This document shows, one piece after another, positions 10,134-21,846 of a DNA stretch of 64,000 nt. Below the pieces are notes generated by a model. The model did not search any database, was not told where the DNA came from, and was given only the letters and a program-made list of their open reading frames with translations. Numbering within the stretch: position 1 is the stretch's first letter; each line of letters begins with the position of its first letter. The position numbers and the translations under genes were made by a program. Origin of the DNA: Riptortus pedestris (Eukaryota > Arthropoda > Insecta > Hemiptera > Alydidae). The stretch is from contig CM032232.1 of the NCBI GenBank assembly GCA_019009955.1, positions 70,845,001 to 70,909,000 of the forward strand. Reading direction: 5' to 3'.

Positions 10134-10186
<53 letters not shown>

Positions 10187-10589
10187 TTTGTTATTTTTGT
10201 TTTTGACTTAGAAATTCAAAATTAAGATCTGACCAATGCGTATTAACTATTTAAAAATATGAATAACCGTAATAACCATGAGAAATTTCAATTTGGCCAT
10301 TCACTTTCAAGTTCAAGTTAATGATTCTTTAACAAATAAAAATTTCGTTTTTTTTTCATTTATTCCTGGTCTTTGAATAACAAAAAATAAGTTAATCGTA
10401 TCAAACTAAAGTAATTAACGCATAATTTAACAAATACTTTTGTTAGTAGTAATAATAAAATTCTACTAGGTTTGATTAAATATTTTTCTAGATGTTGAAG
10501 TAAAATTACTTCATACTTAATGTATGGGGTTCAGTGCGTAATTTACGTAAGCCATACGTTTACCTTTAAACAGTGGGTACTTCAAGATG
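10134..10589. other. (TA)n tract and unassigned AT-rich sequence
   Basis: (TA)n runs to about 10182, followed by very AT-rich sequence without recognisable features. The 3' half of HINE-like element 3 would be expected here but is not seen. Confidence 0.35.
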
Positions 10590-11092
10590 AATTTCTTCAA
10601 ATGTCCATCGATCCTACCCAGGAGATGACGAAAATGAGGTCCGTTCAAAATTATATATATATATGTCTTTTAACGCTCTAGCGGTCGCAATTTTTGTTTG
10701 ATCGTTACCAAACTCGATATTTATACGTTTTATGCAAAAAGACAGATTAAGTTCGTTAATGGCTGAAATCGGACCAGTGGGAGGGGGGGGGTTTGAAAAT
10801 TTGAAATATCTCCGTTACCATACGTCGGATCAAAAAAAAATTGTATAGAACCAATATTATTATAAATTAAATTTACAATAAATATTGTTCTATACATTTA
10901 TTCTCTACCTTGAATACTAACCAAGATATTTACATTTTCATTAATTGTGGGCCGATAACGGATGACTGAATTTCCCGCCAAAAGCTAGTTCGGCCATTTG
11001 CCGTAACTGTTCGGCTCTCGTATGGAGATTTCTCTATTGTATAACTTCACGTGGGAAATCTGCTTAGTTTACGCAGCCCCTGCGTGACGGAC
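10590..11092 (-). mobile_element. HINE-like element 5 (3' end missing)
   Basis: Core, G-run (10782-10791) and 5' end GTCCGTCACGCAGGGGCTGC are intact. The TA tract is only about 14 bp, and the 3' terminal palindrome is missing because the copy starts within TTTCTTCAAATGTCC. Confidence 0.7.
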
Positions 11093-11808
11093 TTTTACTG
11101 TTAGTGGTAAAGCACAAAGATGTTATGCTCAGGTTTCTCCATTATTTCTTACATAAACCATGAGTAGGGAGAGAGTGGCCTATACTGACCATCGTTAAAA
11201 CTACTTCTTCTTAGTTAAAAACTTTATTAATCCATGCGAATACGGCCTACCTTATTTGGCGTGGTATTTTGCCAAGATAAGCAACTAGAAGGCATGTCTG
11301 TTACTATTCTAGCAATATATAAGTCAATGGTAAGTTTCTAGTCAGTAGTTTTAATTGTTAGACAGCTTCAGTACTTCATAAAATATACATCCACATAAAA
11401 CAATTACAAGTACGTGAATGGTAATGAGTTTCAAAAGTTGAATAATACTTATAGTCTTATCAATACGTATAGTAGTTTGTTATTCATATCTAGAGGTTGG
11501 AGGTATTGCTAATGTTGCATACACAAGCATGGAGGAAGTTATTTATTTACGTGATATGGGTTACACGAGTTTTCTCATTTATGGTGACTTTTATAACTAG
11601 TAACTTAAGTCGTAACATTCAAGTTTCAACGGAGTTCCTTGAGTGAAATAAGAATCTAGTTTAATTATAAGTAGTGTGAACAATACAACCTCAACATCCG
11701 CTTCCATCATAAATGTGAAAATATCCTTAGCCATTAATAAAAAAAACAAAAAAAAAAAATTCTTTGATCTTTCCTCTTCAGGGTTTTAAATACCTTGTCT
11801 CTAAAAAA
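11093..11808. other. Unassigned sequence
   Basis: No element ends, RNA genes or credible frames are seen. Confidence 0.3.
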
Positions 11809-14336
11809 GTCCGTCATGCAGTGGCTGTATAAACTAAGCAGATTTCCCACGTGAAGTTTTACAATAGAGAAATCTGCCTAATAATAACAGTAGTAGTAAG
11901 GTATCTCTAGTTCTATTCAAGAGGGACGAATAGTTACGGAAACGGCCCGCACTAGCTCTCGGCGGATAGTCCTGAACATAGCCGACTCTTGCCGACCACA
12001 CTCACAATACAAATGTAAATATCTCGGTTAATATTCCATATAGGGAATAAATGTATAGGACAATATTTATAGTAAATTTAATTTCCAATAAGTTTGATTC
12101 GTTACAATTTTTAAATCCGACGCATAATAATGGAGATATTTCGAATTTTCAAAAATCCCCCCTCTAACCCCCCCCCCCTTCCACTGGTCCGATTTCAGTT
12201 ATTAACGAACTTGATCTTTCTTTTTACATAACACGATTATATATCAAGTTTGGTAACGATCAAACAAAAGTTGCGACCGCTAGAGCGTTAACAGACATAT
12301 ATCTATATATATATAAAATTGTAACCTCTGTCTGTACATTGATTTTTTTCGCGAAATTTCACGATAACTTTTCGTTTCACATGTCATAGACACCATAACT
12401 GCATTTTGTTTCTTTGGTGTCTGTTTGTTTGTTTGTTTGTTTATTTGTTTGTTTGTTTGTTACCTTTTCACGCATAAACGGCTGAACCGAATTTTATGAA
12501 ACTTGGTATGTATATTACTACTAACCCAACTTAGACTTTAGGCTATATTAAAATTCTCTGAGATGAACAGGAGTGGGGGTTATAAGGGAAGCCAGAAATT
12601 AAAAATAGCGATATTTCGTTTCCTATTAGTTTTTCGGCAAATATGAACATAACAAAAGTTGTTTATTTTGTTATTTAGAGTAACTTTTGTTATATACACT
12701 TTTTTCGTATACCGAATTATAAACGAGATATACGCTAAAACCTATAGCGGAAGTGAACAATTTTATTTGGGACAAAAGATCCAACCGAAATAAATAAAAC
12801 TCGGCATATGTAATAGCACTAACGCTTTCATTATAACAAGCCATACCAACATTTCTAGGGACGGTCAAGAGTGGGGGTTATGAGGGATGCTAGAAATTAA
12901 AAACAGCGATATTTCGTTTCGTATTGGTTTCTTGGCAAATATGAACATTACAAAAGTTGTTTATTTTGTTATTTAGAGTAACTTTTGTTATATACACTTT
13001 TCTTTTATAACAAAGTATAAACGAGATATACGCTAAAAACTAAAGCGGGGGCAACTATTTTATTGGGCACTAGCGGTAGAACCGAACTTAACAACACTCG
13101 GTATGTAAATTAGCATTAATTCTTCCATGATTATAAGCTATACTAAAAATTTTAGGTTCCAAGGGGAATGGGGGTTATGCGGGAGGCCTGAAATAAAAAT
13201 TCGCGATATTTCATCGTCTATTTGGTTTTTGGCAATTGTGCACATAACATAAGTTGTTTACTTTTTTAATTAGTGTAAATTATGTTTTATAATTATTTTT
13301 TTTTGTAAAATAAGGTATGAAGCAAGTAATTTGCTTAGAAATATTTATATGCTCAACAATACATTCCAATATGAACTACCCAGGTATCTCACCTGGATAA
13401 GTTAATTCAAATCCATGTTAGAATTTTATCCTTAATAATTCAAAACTATGTTATTTTTTAACGCCAGGAACAGTTTGCACCAAATAAGGTATACTGCCCC
13501 CACCCTTCTCTAAGTGTATTTAATACATTATTTAATTAAAACGTGAAAAATATTTGAAACAGTTTTAGAATTGTGAAGATAATGTAATATGATTTTTTAA
13601 TATATTTGAATGTATTAGAGGATAGTATCCAAAATGGATTGCAGGTTGGCAGCACTGAGGCTATGTAAGTGTCGAGCTACTTCCTTTGTCCTATCAGTTC
13701 TGCCGCTTCCCTTCCGACCTCATATTGGTCTAAGTTTACATGTTAATTGATGCTTATAGCAATGTATTATTATTCTCAGGAATGTGAATTTCTTTAATTA
13801 TCATAAATAAATAATTTACTAGAATAAACGCTAGGGAGGTGCACTCAGGTATTTCTGGTATTTATTAACTCTGCTCCGTTAATGTATTATGATATACTTT
13901 ACTGAAAACCAATATGAATACACAGTTTACAATCGAGACTTATGAAAGAGTGTTTTAATAGAGGCTATGACGTACCTAAAACAGCTTTCACCATTGGACA
14001 TTGTACCGCATGAAGGGAAAGAAACTTATTCATACATGGTTTGGAAGATAGAATACATTCTAGGATTATGAATTATATGGTCCATCACTTTATAAAAAAA
14101 AAACTACATACACAGATGACGGGAAATATAAGAATATTGAGGACAATGAAGTCTTAAATAACAAATAATTTTATTATTAACAAATCCACAGTAACGACGG
14201 GTATAAATTCTAAACACTGGGACAGGGAAATAAAAAAAATATTGTGGAAAGTAAAGCCTTGCCAAAAATATCTCACATATCTACATCTTCATTCAGCCTC
14301 AAATGAATTCCCGGGCGAAGCCGGGTACCTTTGCTA

Positions 14337-14402
<66 letters not shown>

Positions 14403-14520
14403 GAACGGACCTCATTTTCGTCATTTCCTGGGTAGGATCGATGGACATTTGAGGAAATTTTTCAAAACTCGCGTCATGAGTACGACCTCAATAGCTGATT
14501 TCCCTTAAGGGAAATCTGCT
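11809..14520 (+). mobile_element. HINE-like element 6 (type B), interrupted by Helitron 2
   Basis: The 5' end GTCCGTCATGCAGTGGCTG (11809), the type B module (TTCAAGAGGGACGAATAG) and the core with its C-run (12162-12178) lead into the TA tract at about 12296. The element resumes after the Helitron with TA (to 14396), GAACGGACCTCATTTTCGTC and an intact palindrome, ending CTGCT at 14520. Removing the Helitron gives a continuous element of about 675 bp. Confidence 0.85.
12302..14337 (+). mobile_element. Helitron 2 (non-autonomous, complete ends) inside the (TA)n of HINE-like element 6
   Basis: It starts A|TCTATATATATATAAAATTG and ends with the CCCGG-GCGAAG-CCGGG hairpin and GCTAG|T, matching canonical A^T insertion with 5'-TC and 3'-CTAG. 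The leader has a TTTG repeat and ACGGCTGAACCG. Three tandem units of about 298 bp begin at GAGTGGGGGTTAT (12571, 12869) and GAATGGGGGTTAT (13166). No RepHel coding sequence is present, so it needs a helper. Both ends are clean, so this is the best-preserved Helitron in the window. Confidence 0.9.
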
Positions 14521-14651
14521 AAAAATATTTCAAAATCTACCTTTCATATTTCTTCCAATTTTGCTTATTCCATCCATAGTCGTAGACATATGACTTCATC
14601 GATCTATAAACCACTTGGGCTTAACACGAATGGAAAAGTCGTCCATATTAC

Positions 14652-15535
14652 AATTTTCCGTCAAGCAGGGGCTCCGTAAACTAAGCATATTTCCCTTGTG
14701 CTGGTATGACACATTATTGATCTTATCTAACCACATATTCTGATAGAAATTACTCACTTCATGTTTGAGTTATGAAAAAATACGTAGAGAAACAATGTAG
14801 AGCATATTTTTTTTATAAAGACTGGTTCTATAACATTTTTCCGATCCGATTCGTAATAACGGAGATATTTTAGAATCCCTCCTCTACCCCCTCCTATTCC
14901 TGGTGCGATATCTACCAAAAACAAATATGGTCTTCAGTATTGACTGAAATAGTTAAATATCGAGTATGGTATAAATCAAATAAATATTTTCGAGACAAGA
15001 AGGTAAAATCTTAATTATAACAACATATTTGCATGTATCTCACACAAGAAAGGTCTCTTAAAAAGAATATTTGGTACACGTTCTAACAGTTTACTGTTAC
15101 TAAGGCATAAGCAGGAGGGTTTATTGAAGGCTGAAAACTAAAAAAATCCAAACATCTCGGTTAATAGTGAAAACATGTATTGTTTTTATACAATTAATTA
15201 TTTAGATCCGAACCATAAGAAGGGAGATATTAAGAATTTTCGCAATTCCCCTCTAACCCCCACCCCCGCTCTTCCCAGGCTGATATCAGCTGTTAGCAAA
15301 CGTGATGTTAGGTTTCCATGAAACGCTTATATGCCGAGTTGGGTATCCATAAAAAAAAATGGCGACCACTTGAGCGGTAACATACAAATAATGTATGTAC
15401 ATAAATATACATAAATATATGTAATTTTGGACGGACCACATTTTCATCATTTCCTAGTTAGGATCAATGGATAGTTGAGGAAATGATTCGAAAATCGCAT
15501 CATAATTACAATCCTTAAGGGAAATCTGCTAAAAA
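14652..15535 (+). mobile_element. Old, diverged HINE-like element(s)
   Basis: The 5' end is recognisable (CCGTCAAGCAGGGGCTCCGTAAAC) and followed by the GTGCTGGTATGACACA block shared with other old copies. Two degenerate cores follow (about 14830-14970 and 15120-15400), then a 3' block with GACGGACCACATTTTCATCA and a decayed palindrome ending CTGCT at 15533. Either one copy with a duplicated core or two overlapping copies. Confidence 0.5.
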
Positions 15536-18173
15536 GGGGCAATTGAAATTAACCAAAATTGCAGTCGTCTAGGCATAAATAAACAGCTCTCTGCTGATAA
15601 GTGCTAAATAAATATGATATCCATATCTACCTCATGGTGTGTGTGTGTGTATGAATATACGCTGGAATGTGAATTAAAATCTCCCTCAATTATGACTACA
15701 TTCTGGTAATAGTATGGTTTAATATTAGATATATTATCCGTCATAATATGATTTTCAAATCATCGATAATCCCCTCACCGATTTTCCAATCGGTAAAAAA
15801 AATACTAGTGTAAGACTTAGTGGCATAACATCTATTAGGTCTGAGAATCATGATGAAAATAGGCCATACCAATGGTAGGTGATGAACGACAGACTCCGCC
15901 GTGGGGTTGGGATGAGTGGTGGGTCGTAAACAGGCGCTATCTTCGACCTAATCCAGGCTTTAAGATAAGAGAAGCAGTTTTAAAGCACTTATGACGGACA
16001 TTTCACTAAGTTGTTCTCAGATAGTATGTTGGAGCCCATCATTTTGCCCTTGTAAGGTAGGCCCACTGATGAAAACGTAATTTCGACTCATCACAGAAAA
16101 CGTCAGAGAGAGACAAACCATAAAAGGCATTAAAATCAACTTATGGCTATTGCTATCAAGGAGAAGTGTAAGTTTGGATCATTTATCGTTCTTCCATGAA
16201 GAAAAATAACCCTAAATAACACTATAGATTTGTAGGCAAGATGAAAATAGAAAGTATAGTTGATTGTGTACATGCTGTATGGTGAATTTTCATATTTAGA
16301 ATTGTCCCTTCCCCTAATATTTGTTATTAAAATCGAACTAGGGTTACAGGGGAGTAAAAATAAAAACTGGCAAAATTCTTCGAACCTATTAGGGATACAG
16401 GTGATTTTTATAGGACCTTAGATATCTTTGGCTGATCTACGAAATATGCTCAATAATATTTGTTGACCCAATGCTTTGGGACTTAAGAATGAAATAATTG
16501 TAAATTACGTGCAACAGTACATTTTGTATATTTAATTTTATAAGAGAGTAAACAAACGCTTGTGATTTCCAAGTCAGATTGTTTTTCTTTGAAAAAAAGA
16601 CTCCAACACGAAACATTTTAATTGTTATAATTACTGTATAATGTACGAGCAGCGTTAAGTAAGGCAAATAATCAACAGTCCCATGCACCCGTTCAATTCC
16701 AAATCATTTCCATATTATTTTTAAAAATACTATTCATCACTGATAAATTAAAGCCTTTTAATTTAAATTCTTGTATATAACTTTGCTAAGTCATTCAGAA
16801 GTTAATGCGTTCAAGAGCCGTGTTATAATAGAACAAAGAAATAGTTATCTGAAACGGTTTGGCTTTTCTTGGAAACTAAATCTTAATTGTTCATTGCTCA
16901 GTGTTCTTTTTACAAAGCATGGTGTGAATTAAACATGATCGCCTCAATAGAAGAAGAAGTATCTGACAGTTCCTAGCATCTTCTACACACAAGCCAGGCC
17001 CATCCAACGAAACTACAGAGGATGCTTAAGATTATATGGAATGCTTCCACAATTGACATTTGGTAAAGACACCACTATGGATATTACAAATAGTATCGAA
17101 GGAAGGTCCGTTGTAAGTGGGGGTGGGTTAACTATAGATGGAGGTCCTGCAGAAATGGGTCAAGTAGCAGAGTTGCACATTTTACATAACCCTACAATTT
17201 CTAGTAATTCCTGGACAGTAAAATTTTGTTTCGTCTGAGCATTTCCTGATAATGAGGGGTACTATCATTGATAATTAATGATTAATTGTCAGGAGTGCTT
17301 AGAAAGATAGTGTATACAACCTGGGCCTGAAAATACCAAATTACGGAACTCCAGATATGCCAGTGTATATTCTATGCGCTATTACAATTAAAGGTTGGTT
17401 AAATTCTTTCCACCAAGCTTCCTTATCCCCAAGAAAGTATGACGTTTAAGGGCTCATGCGAATATATTGATATCAATTTCACTTTATAAATGGGAAAACT
17501 TTATCAATGCGTGTAAGTCCCTCAATGGTTTCCGTCAATGTCGCCGGTAACCAAGTGCCTTGTTTAGTTCTACAGTCACAACAAAGGCTCCATGGATTTG
17601 TGAGCATTTCATTGGTTAAGACTAATGCAGCAAATATATAAGGGGGCCTAAATCACAAAGGGCTTTAATTTGAGATTAGCTTTGGCAAACAATGGGGAGA
17701 GTAGCGATCGGAAGCCTTTGAACTAACTGGCTACCGGTGCTCAGCATGTTGTAGGGTTTGTATGATTGTGTAACCATTAGAGATGAAGCCCTTCCTGCCA
17801 TCTCAGGAATACTTTAAACCTAATCACATCCAGCTGTGTAGGTTAGTGCTTCCTACTCCCTCCCTCTCTCTTGCTCAGAATTTTTTGATGGTGGGTTTTA
17901 GAACCAAACTAAACTCTTTGGCGGAGGGCATTTAGTCATGTCGCTCTGTATTACATCTTTGGCGGAGGGCACACATGTAACACATATAATGGGTTGTAAA
18001 ATATATTCGAAGCGTTTATCAATATTTCAATGAAACCCTCTCTGTGTTTATAAAATCATGTTTACTTGGTCAATAATGTTTGCATATTCTAAAAAAGGAT
18101 TAGTTAAGGTGCTTATATGCATCAGTTTCAATCGAGATTCCTTATCTTTAAGTGGTATGCTTGCTCAAAATAA
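15536..18173. other. Long unassigned stretch
   Basis: No transposon termini or credible genes are recognised. A 15-bp direct repeat TCTTTGGCGGAGGGCA occurs at about 17919 and 17958. A 65-codon frame at 17041-17238 has no known domain. A (GT)n occurs near 15641. Part may be mariner sequence too decayed to see. Confidence 0.3.
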
Positions 18174-18475
18174 GAGAAAAGCAAAGGCGTAGTTTTGCAT
18201 CACGATAACGCCCGTCCTCAGGTGTCTTTGCAGACAGAAATGATTGGAGATTACCTGGGAGGTGATCCCCCACCCACTCTATTCACCAGACCTTGCCCCA
18301 ACAGATTTTCACATATTTCGGGTCGTTCAAAACTCCCTTAACGAGAAGCAATTTAATTCGCCCTAGGACTGATAAATCCACTAAATCTGAGAGGTTCTGG
18401 GAGGCAGGAATTAAAAAATTACCAGAAAGATGGCTAAATGTAATAGATCAAAATCAGTCGTATATAATTGATTAA
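18174..18475 (+). pseudogene. mariner transposase C-terminal remnant
   Basis: The reading frame begins with KGVVLHHDNARPQVSLQT, the mariner segment around the second catalytic aspartate. After a frameshift it reads PHPLYSPDLAPTDFHIF, which contains the third aspartate of the D,D34D triad. After further lesions (a stop at about 18364) it ends with FWEAGIKKLPERWLNVID and YIID-stop, the usual mariner C-terminus. The N-terminal DNA-binding domain and first aspartate are missing. At least two frame disruptions make it non-functional. The downstream AAAAAACGCTACGAATTTAT is consistent with a decayed mariner 3' end, but no TIR pair was found. Confidence 0.85.
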
Positions 18476-18674
18476 AAATATTTACAAGAATCTGAAGTTT
18501 TTATTAATATCACCAGTAAAAAACGCTACGAATTTATTTTACAATATATTACATTATCTAATATGAAAACATAATAGATTATTAGAAAAGTTAGAGGATT
18601 TAATTTAAGTATTAAAAATCACTTCATAAAATAAAAAAAAGAGATTGTTTTGAGAAAAATTCTCCAGAATTAGA

Positions 18675-18727
<53 letters not shown>

Positions 18728-18974
18728 GATGATATTAAAGGTATTATAGTTATTTTTTTTCTTTGTTGGTATTATTGAGCTCTGGTCAACTGCAATATAC
18801 AGCGCCCGCAATGCGTGAGGTAGTGTTACACTGTTTTTACTATTTCTCAGTCTGATAGGGAACTGAATGATTGGAGATTGCCGGTGACCGTACAGATTTA
18901 GTCTTTGGTACATCTGCCTGAAATCAGCTGAAGGTAAAAATAGGTGCAGGTTCCATCTCAAGTTAGAAAATTGA
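18476..18974. other. (TA)n tract and unassigned sequence
   Basis: (TA)n lies at 18678-18723, not flanked by HINE-like blocks. A tyrosine-isoleucine-repeat open frame on the minus strand across it is an artefact. The remainder is unassigned. Confidence 0.4.
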
Positions 18975-20061
18975 CTAGCTCAGATACCCGGCTTCGCCCA
19001 GGAATTCATTTGAGGATGAATGGTGATGGTATTTTTGTTGGAAAGGCTTTACTTTGCACAATATTTTGATATTTACCCGTCCCAGTGTTTTGTTTAAATA
19101 CCCGTGGTGTTAAAAACCAATCCGAGTACATATAGTTGTAGCAGAGAGAGAGGGGGGGGAGGGAGAGTGAGTCGTTTCTGTGGATTTGTTAATAATAAAA
19201 TTATTTTTTTATGTAAGACTTCACTGTTCTCCATATTGTCATATTTCCCGTTTCCTGTGCATTATGCATAGATTTGAATTATTAAGCACAAAATATTAAC
19301 ATACATTTGAATTACTTTTTCCCAGTGAGGTACCTTGTAGTTCCAAAGAATTGTTGAGCAAATTTTAGTAAATAATAAAATAAACAACTTTTTAATAAAC
19401 ATATTTGCCGAAACCACAATAGGGGACGAAATATCACTATTTTTAATTTCAGGCCTCCCTTATAACCCCCACTCCTGCCCGTCCCTAGAAATGTTAGTAT
19501 GGCTTATTATAAGGAAGACGTTAGTGTTAATTCACGTACCGAGTTTGGTTTAGTTCGGTTAGTATGGCTTATTATAAGGAAGACGTTAGTGCTAATTCAC
19601 GTACCGAGTTTGGTTTAGTTCGGTTGAGTCTTTTGTGCCAAATAAAATTGTTGACTTCCGCTATCATTTTTAGCGTATAACGTCTTTATACTTAGGTATA
19701 CGACAAAAGTGTATATAACCAAAGTTACTATAAATGACAAATTAAACAACTATTGTTATGTGCATAATTGCCTAAAATGCAATTGGAAACGAAATATCAC
19801 TATGTTTAATTTCAGGCCTCCCTTATAACCCCCACTCCTGTTCGTCTCAGAGAATATTAACATAGCCTAAAGTCTAAGTTGAGTTAGTAGTAATACACAT
19901 ACCAAGTTTCATAAAATTCAGTTCAGCCGTTTATGCGTGAAAAGGTAACAAACAAACAAACATACACGAAAGAAACAAAGTGCAGTTATGGTGTTTATGA
20001 CATGTGAAACGAAGTTATCGTGAAATTTCGCAAAAAAAATCAATGTACAGACAGAGCTTAC

Positions 20062-20112
<51 letters not shown>
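18975..20112 (-). mobile_element. Helitron 3 (non-autonomous, both ends present)
   Basis: On the minus strand: 5' TC (20111-20112), an expanded TA run, TATAAAATTGTAAGC, the TTTG-repeat leader, ACGGCTGAACTG, internal 298-bp-type units and a 3' hairpin with GCTAG (CTAG at 18975-18978). The flanks are a (18974) and t (20113), restoring an AT dinucleotide, so the insertion was A^T outside any microsatellite. A 65-bp tandem duplication lies at 19494-19623. No coding capacity. Confidence 0.85.
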
Positions 20113-21014
20113 TTCACCAGTTCTCAGCCAGACCGCGTTAATGCCGCTGTACTTGTGGGTCCGAGGGTCTTTAGGGAGTTTATACGACTGACTGACCCCC
20201 GGGATGACTAATGACATTGACTCTCTTAGATTATGTCCACAGCCAATTTGGGCACTGAGGAGTTGGCCTCTGACCTAACTCCGAAGAGGTACAATAAGGC
20301 CCGTAAGTCTACTGATGACAACTCTTTCCAGGTTCTCCTTTCTTAAAGGGGCTGTACACCCAATATCTCACTCTGTATATAAAACAATTAACAAGATATC
20401 CAAGAGTCTCAAGTAAGGTGTGGACAAGATCTTTAAGGCCTATAATACCACCGAAAAAACCCGGAATGATTGGTGTAAAAAATAATCATATCAACGATAT
20501 GTTCCTTATCGAATAGCTAACGGAAAAAAGGATTAACTGTTAGTTGTATTGTTTACTGGAGACATTCCTCGTTTTAGGATTGTTGAAAATGATTACCTTC
20601 CCTTGTGTCAACATCCATGTCAAAATAAGGAAAATCCGGTAAAATGAAGAATTATTTGTTCCTTTTGTGGATTATGCAGATGAAAGCAGGCACATCTTAT
20701 GTGATGCACGAACTAGATATGAGTTAGTGTAATCATCTATTTCGGCTTGCCATTTCGATCTGTTGACTCGATAATGCTGGGTTTGTTTGACGAGGCTAGA
20801 AGCTGTTTGTTTAAATGTCATATTTACACATTCCAGAGGTGGCAAGCACCCACAAATATTTCTTACAACACGTCTAACGTCTGTTTTCCGTCTACGCATT
20901 TTTAAATGCTACCCAATTAGACAGGCTCTTATTTACTTTCTTTTTTATTATCATTTTATAATTTGTGGGCCGTATATATAAAAGATTAGCTCTACAGAAT
21001 ATGATGCTTTTAAT
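20113..21014. other. Unassigned; weak retroelement-like frames
   Basis: A short plus-strand frame at about 20233-20346 and a CxFCG...ESRHILCDARTRYE-like run near 20665-20730 hint at decayed retroelement ORFs. The cysteine-histidine pattern alone is insufficient to assign a clade. Confidence 0.25.
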
Positions 21015-21660
21015 ATTAGAAATATTTTCATTGTTATCGTTCGGCTATCTGGTCAATTGGTTTGAATTGTTGTTGTGCAAATTTCGATGGAAATGCGTCC
21101 ATCTTCGTCAGAGAATACATTTAATTTTAATAGTTACTTCATTCAATCATATGTTTTGGATTTTATATTAGTATGGCTTTCCACATTTCAGAGAATATGA
21201 CACCGTCCACGCCGTTTATTGTATTTGTTCTCTTGTTAATTTCAAGAGCTTCTAGGATCAATCTTTTACTGAGGTGGTCTTCTCTGTGTAGAATTTTTTT
21301 TTGTCTCATCGAATTTAATTTGGTGAGAACAAATACTTGCATGTCTAGCTATGGCGGATGTCATTGTTCTCAGATGTTTCAGATCAGCCATTTGTTGGTT
21401 GACTCTTATAGCAGTCTTCTTACCTGTCTGTCCCACATAAACTTTACCGCAATCACATGGTATCTTATAAACTATACTATCTTTCAAAAATTAGGCGTCT
21501 TTTTCTTTCTTTTTTTTTTTGAGTTTTTAAGTATTTATTGAGTATTTTGTGGCGTTTGAATAGTGTTCAAAATTATATTTTTGAAGTATTCTTGCCAGTC
21601 TTTCTGAAGTCCCCGCCATATAAGGACGTGTTACGTTTCTCAATGGTTTAATTTGAGTAT
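21015..21660 (-). pseudogene. Penelope-like element remnant: linker plus GIY-YIG endonuclease C-terminus
   Basis: On the minus strand the segment reads RPYMAGTSERLARILQKYN (about 21620-21564), the conserved linker between reverse transcriptase and endonuclease in Penelope-like elements. After a stop near 21540 and a frameshift it continues with SIVYKIPCDCGKVYVGQTGK (from 21481), the GIY-YIG core (here VYKIP...YVGQTG). Past an A-run frameshift at about 21293-21301 it reads REDHLSKRLILEALEINKRT and ends IFSEMWKAILI-stop at about 21170. Only the 3' quarter of the element is kept; the reverse transcriptase domain is absent. A hammerhead-like core motif lies just beyond the stop. Disrupted and non-functional. 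Confidence 0.85.
21082..21111 (-). ncRNA. Hammerhead-ribozyme-like core motif in Penelope-like 3' region
   Basis: On the minus strand CTGACGA (21105-21111) precedes a six-base-pair stem, GATGGA (21098-21103) with TCCATC (21086-21091), then GAAA (21082-21085). CUGANGA, stem II, GAAA is the hammerhead core order, and Penelope-like elements are known to carry hammerhead motifs. I cannot see a convincing stem III and NUH cleavage site, so activity is not claimed. Confidence 0.4.
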
Positions 21661-21682
21661 TTTCAATATCTTGTTGAATCTT

Positions 21683-21846
21683 GGTGGTCGTACTCATGAC
21701 GTGAAAATTTTCTTCAAATGTCCATCTATCCTACCGAGGAGATGACGAAAATGAGGTCATGAGGACTTTTACGTCATGAGATAAATACAAATACGGGACG
21801 CAATTTGGAAATCTTCTTAGTTAACGCATCTCCTGCGTAACAGACT
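21683..21846 (-). mobile_element. HINE-like element 8, heavily deleted
   Basis: It keeps the 3' block (GTCGTACTCATGACG ... GACGAAAATGAGGTC) and the 5' end (CTTAGTTAACGCATCTCCTGCGTAACAGAC) but lacks the whole core and TA tract. The terminal palindrome is missing. Confidence 0.6.

Noticed and set aside
20230..20730. Possible LINE ORF1 or zinc-finger remnant
   Set aside because: Only a loose cysteine-histidine pattern and short broken frames; insufficient for an assignment.
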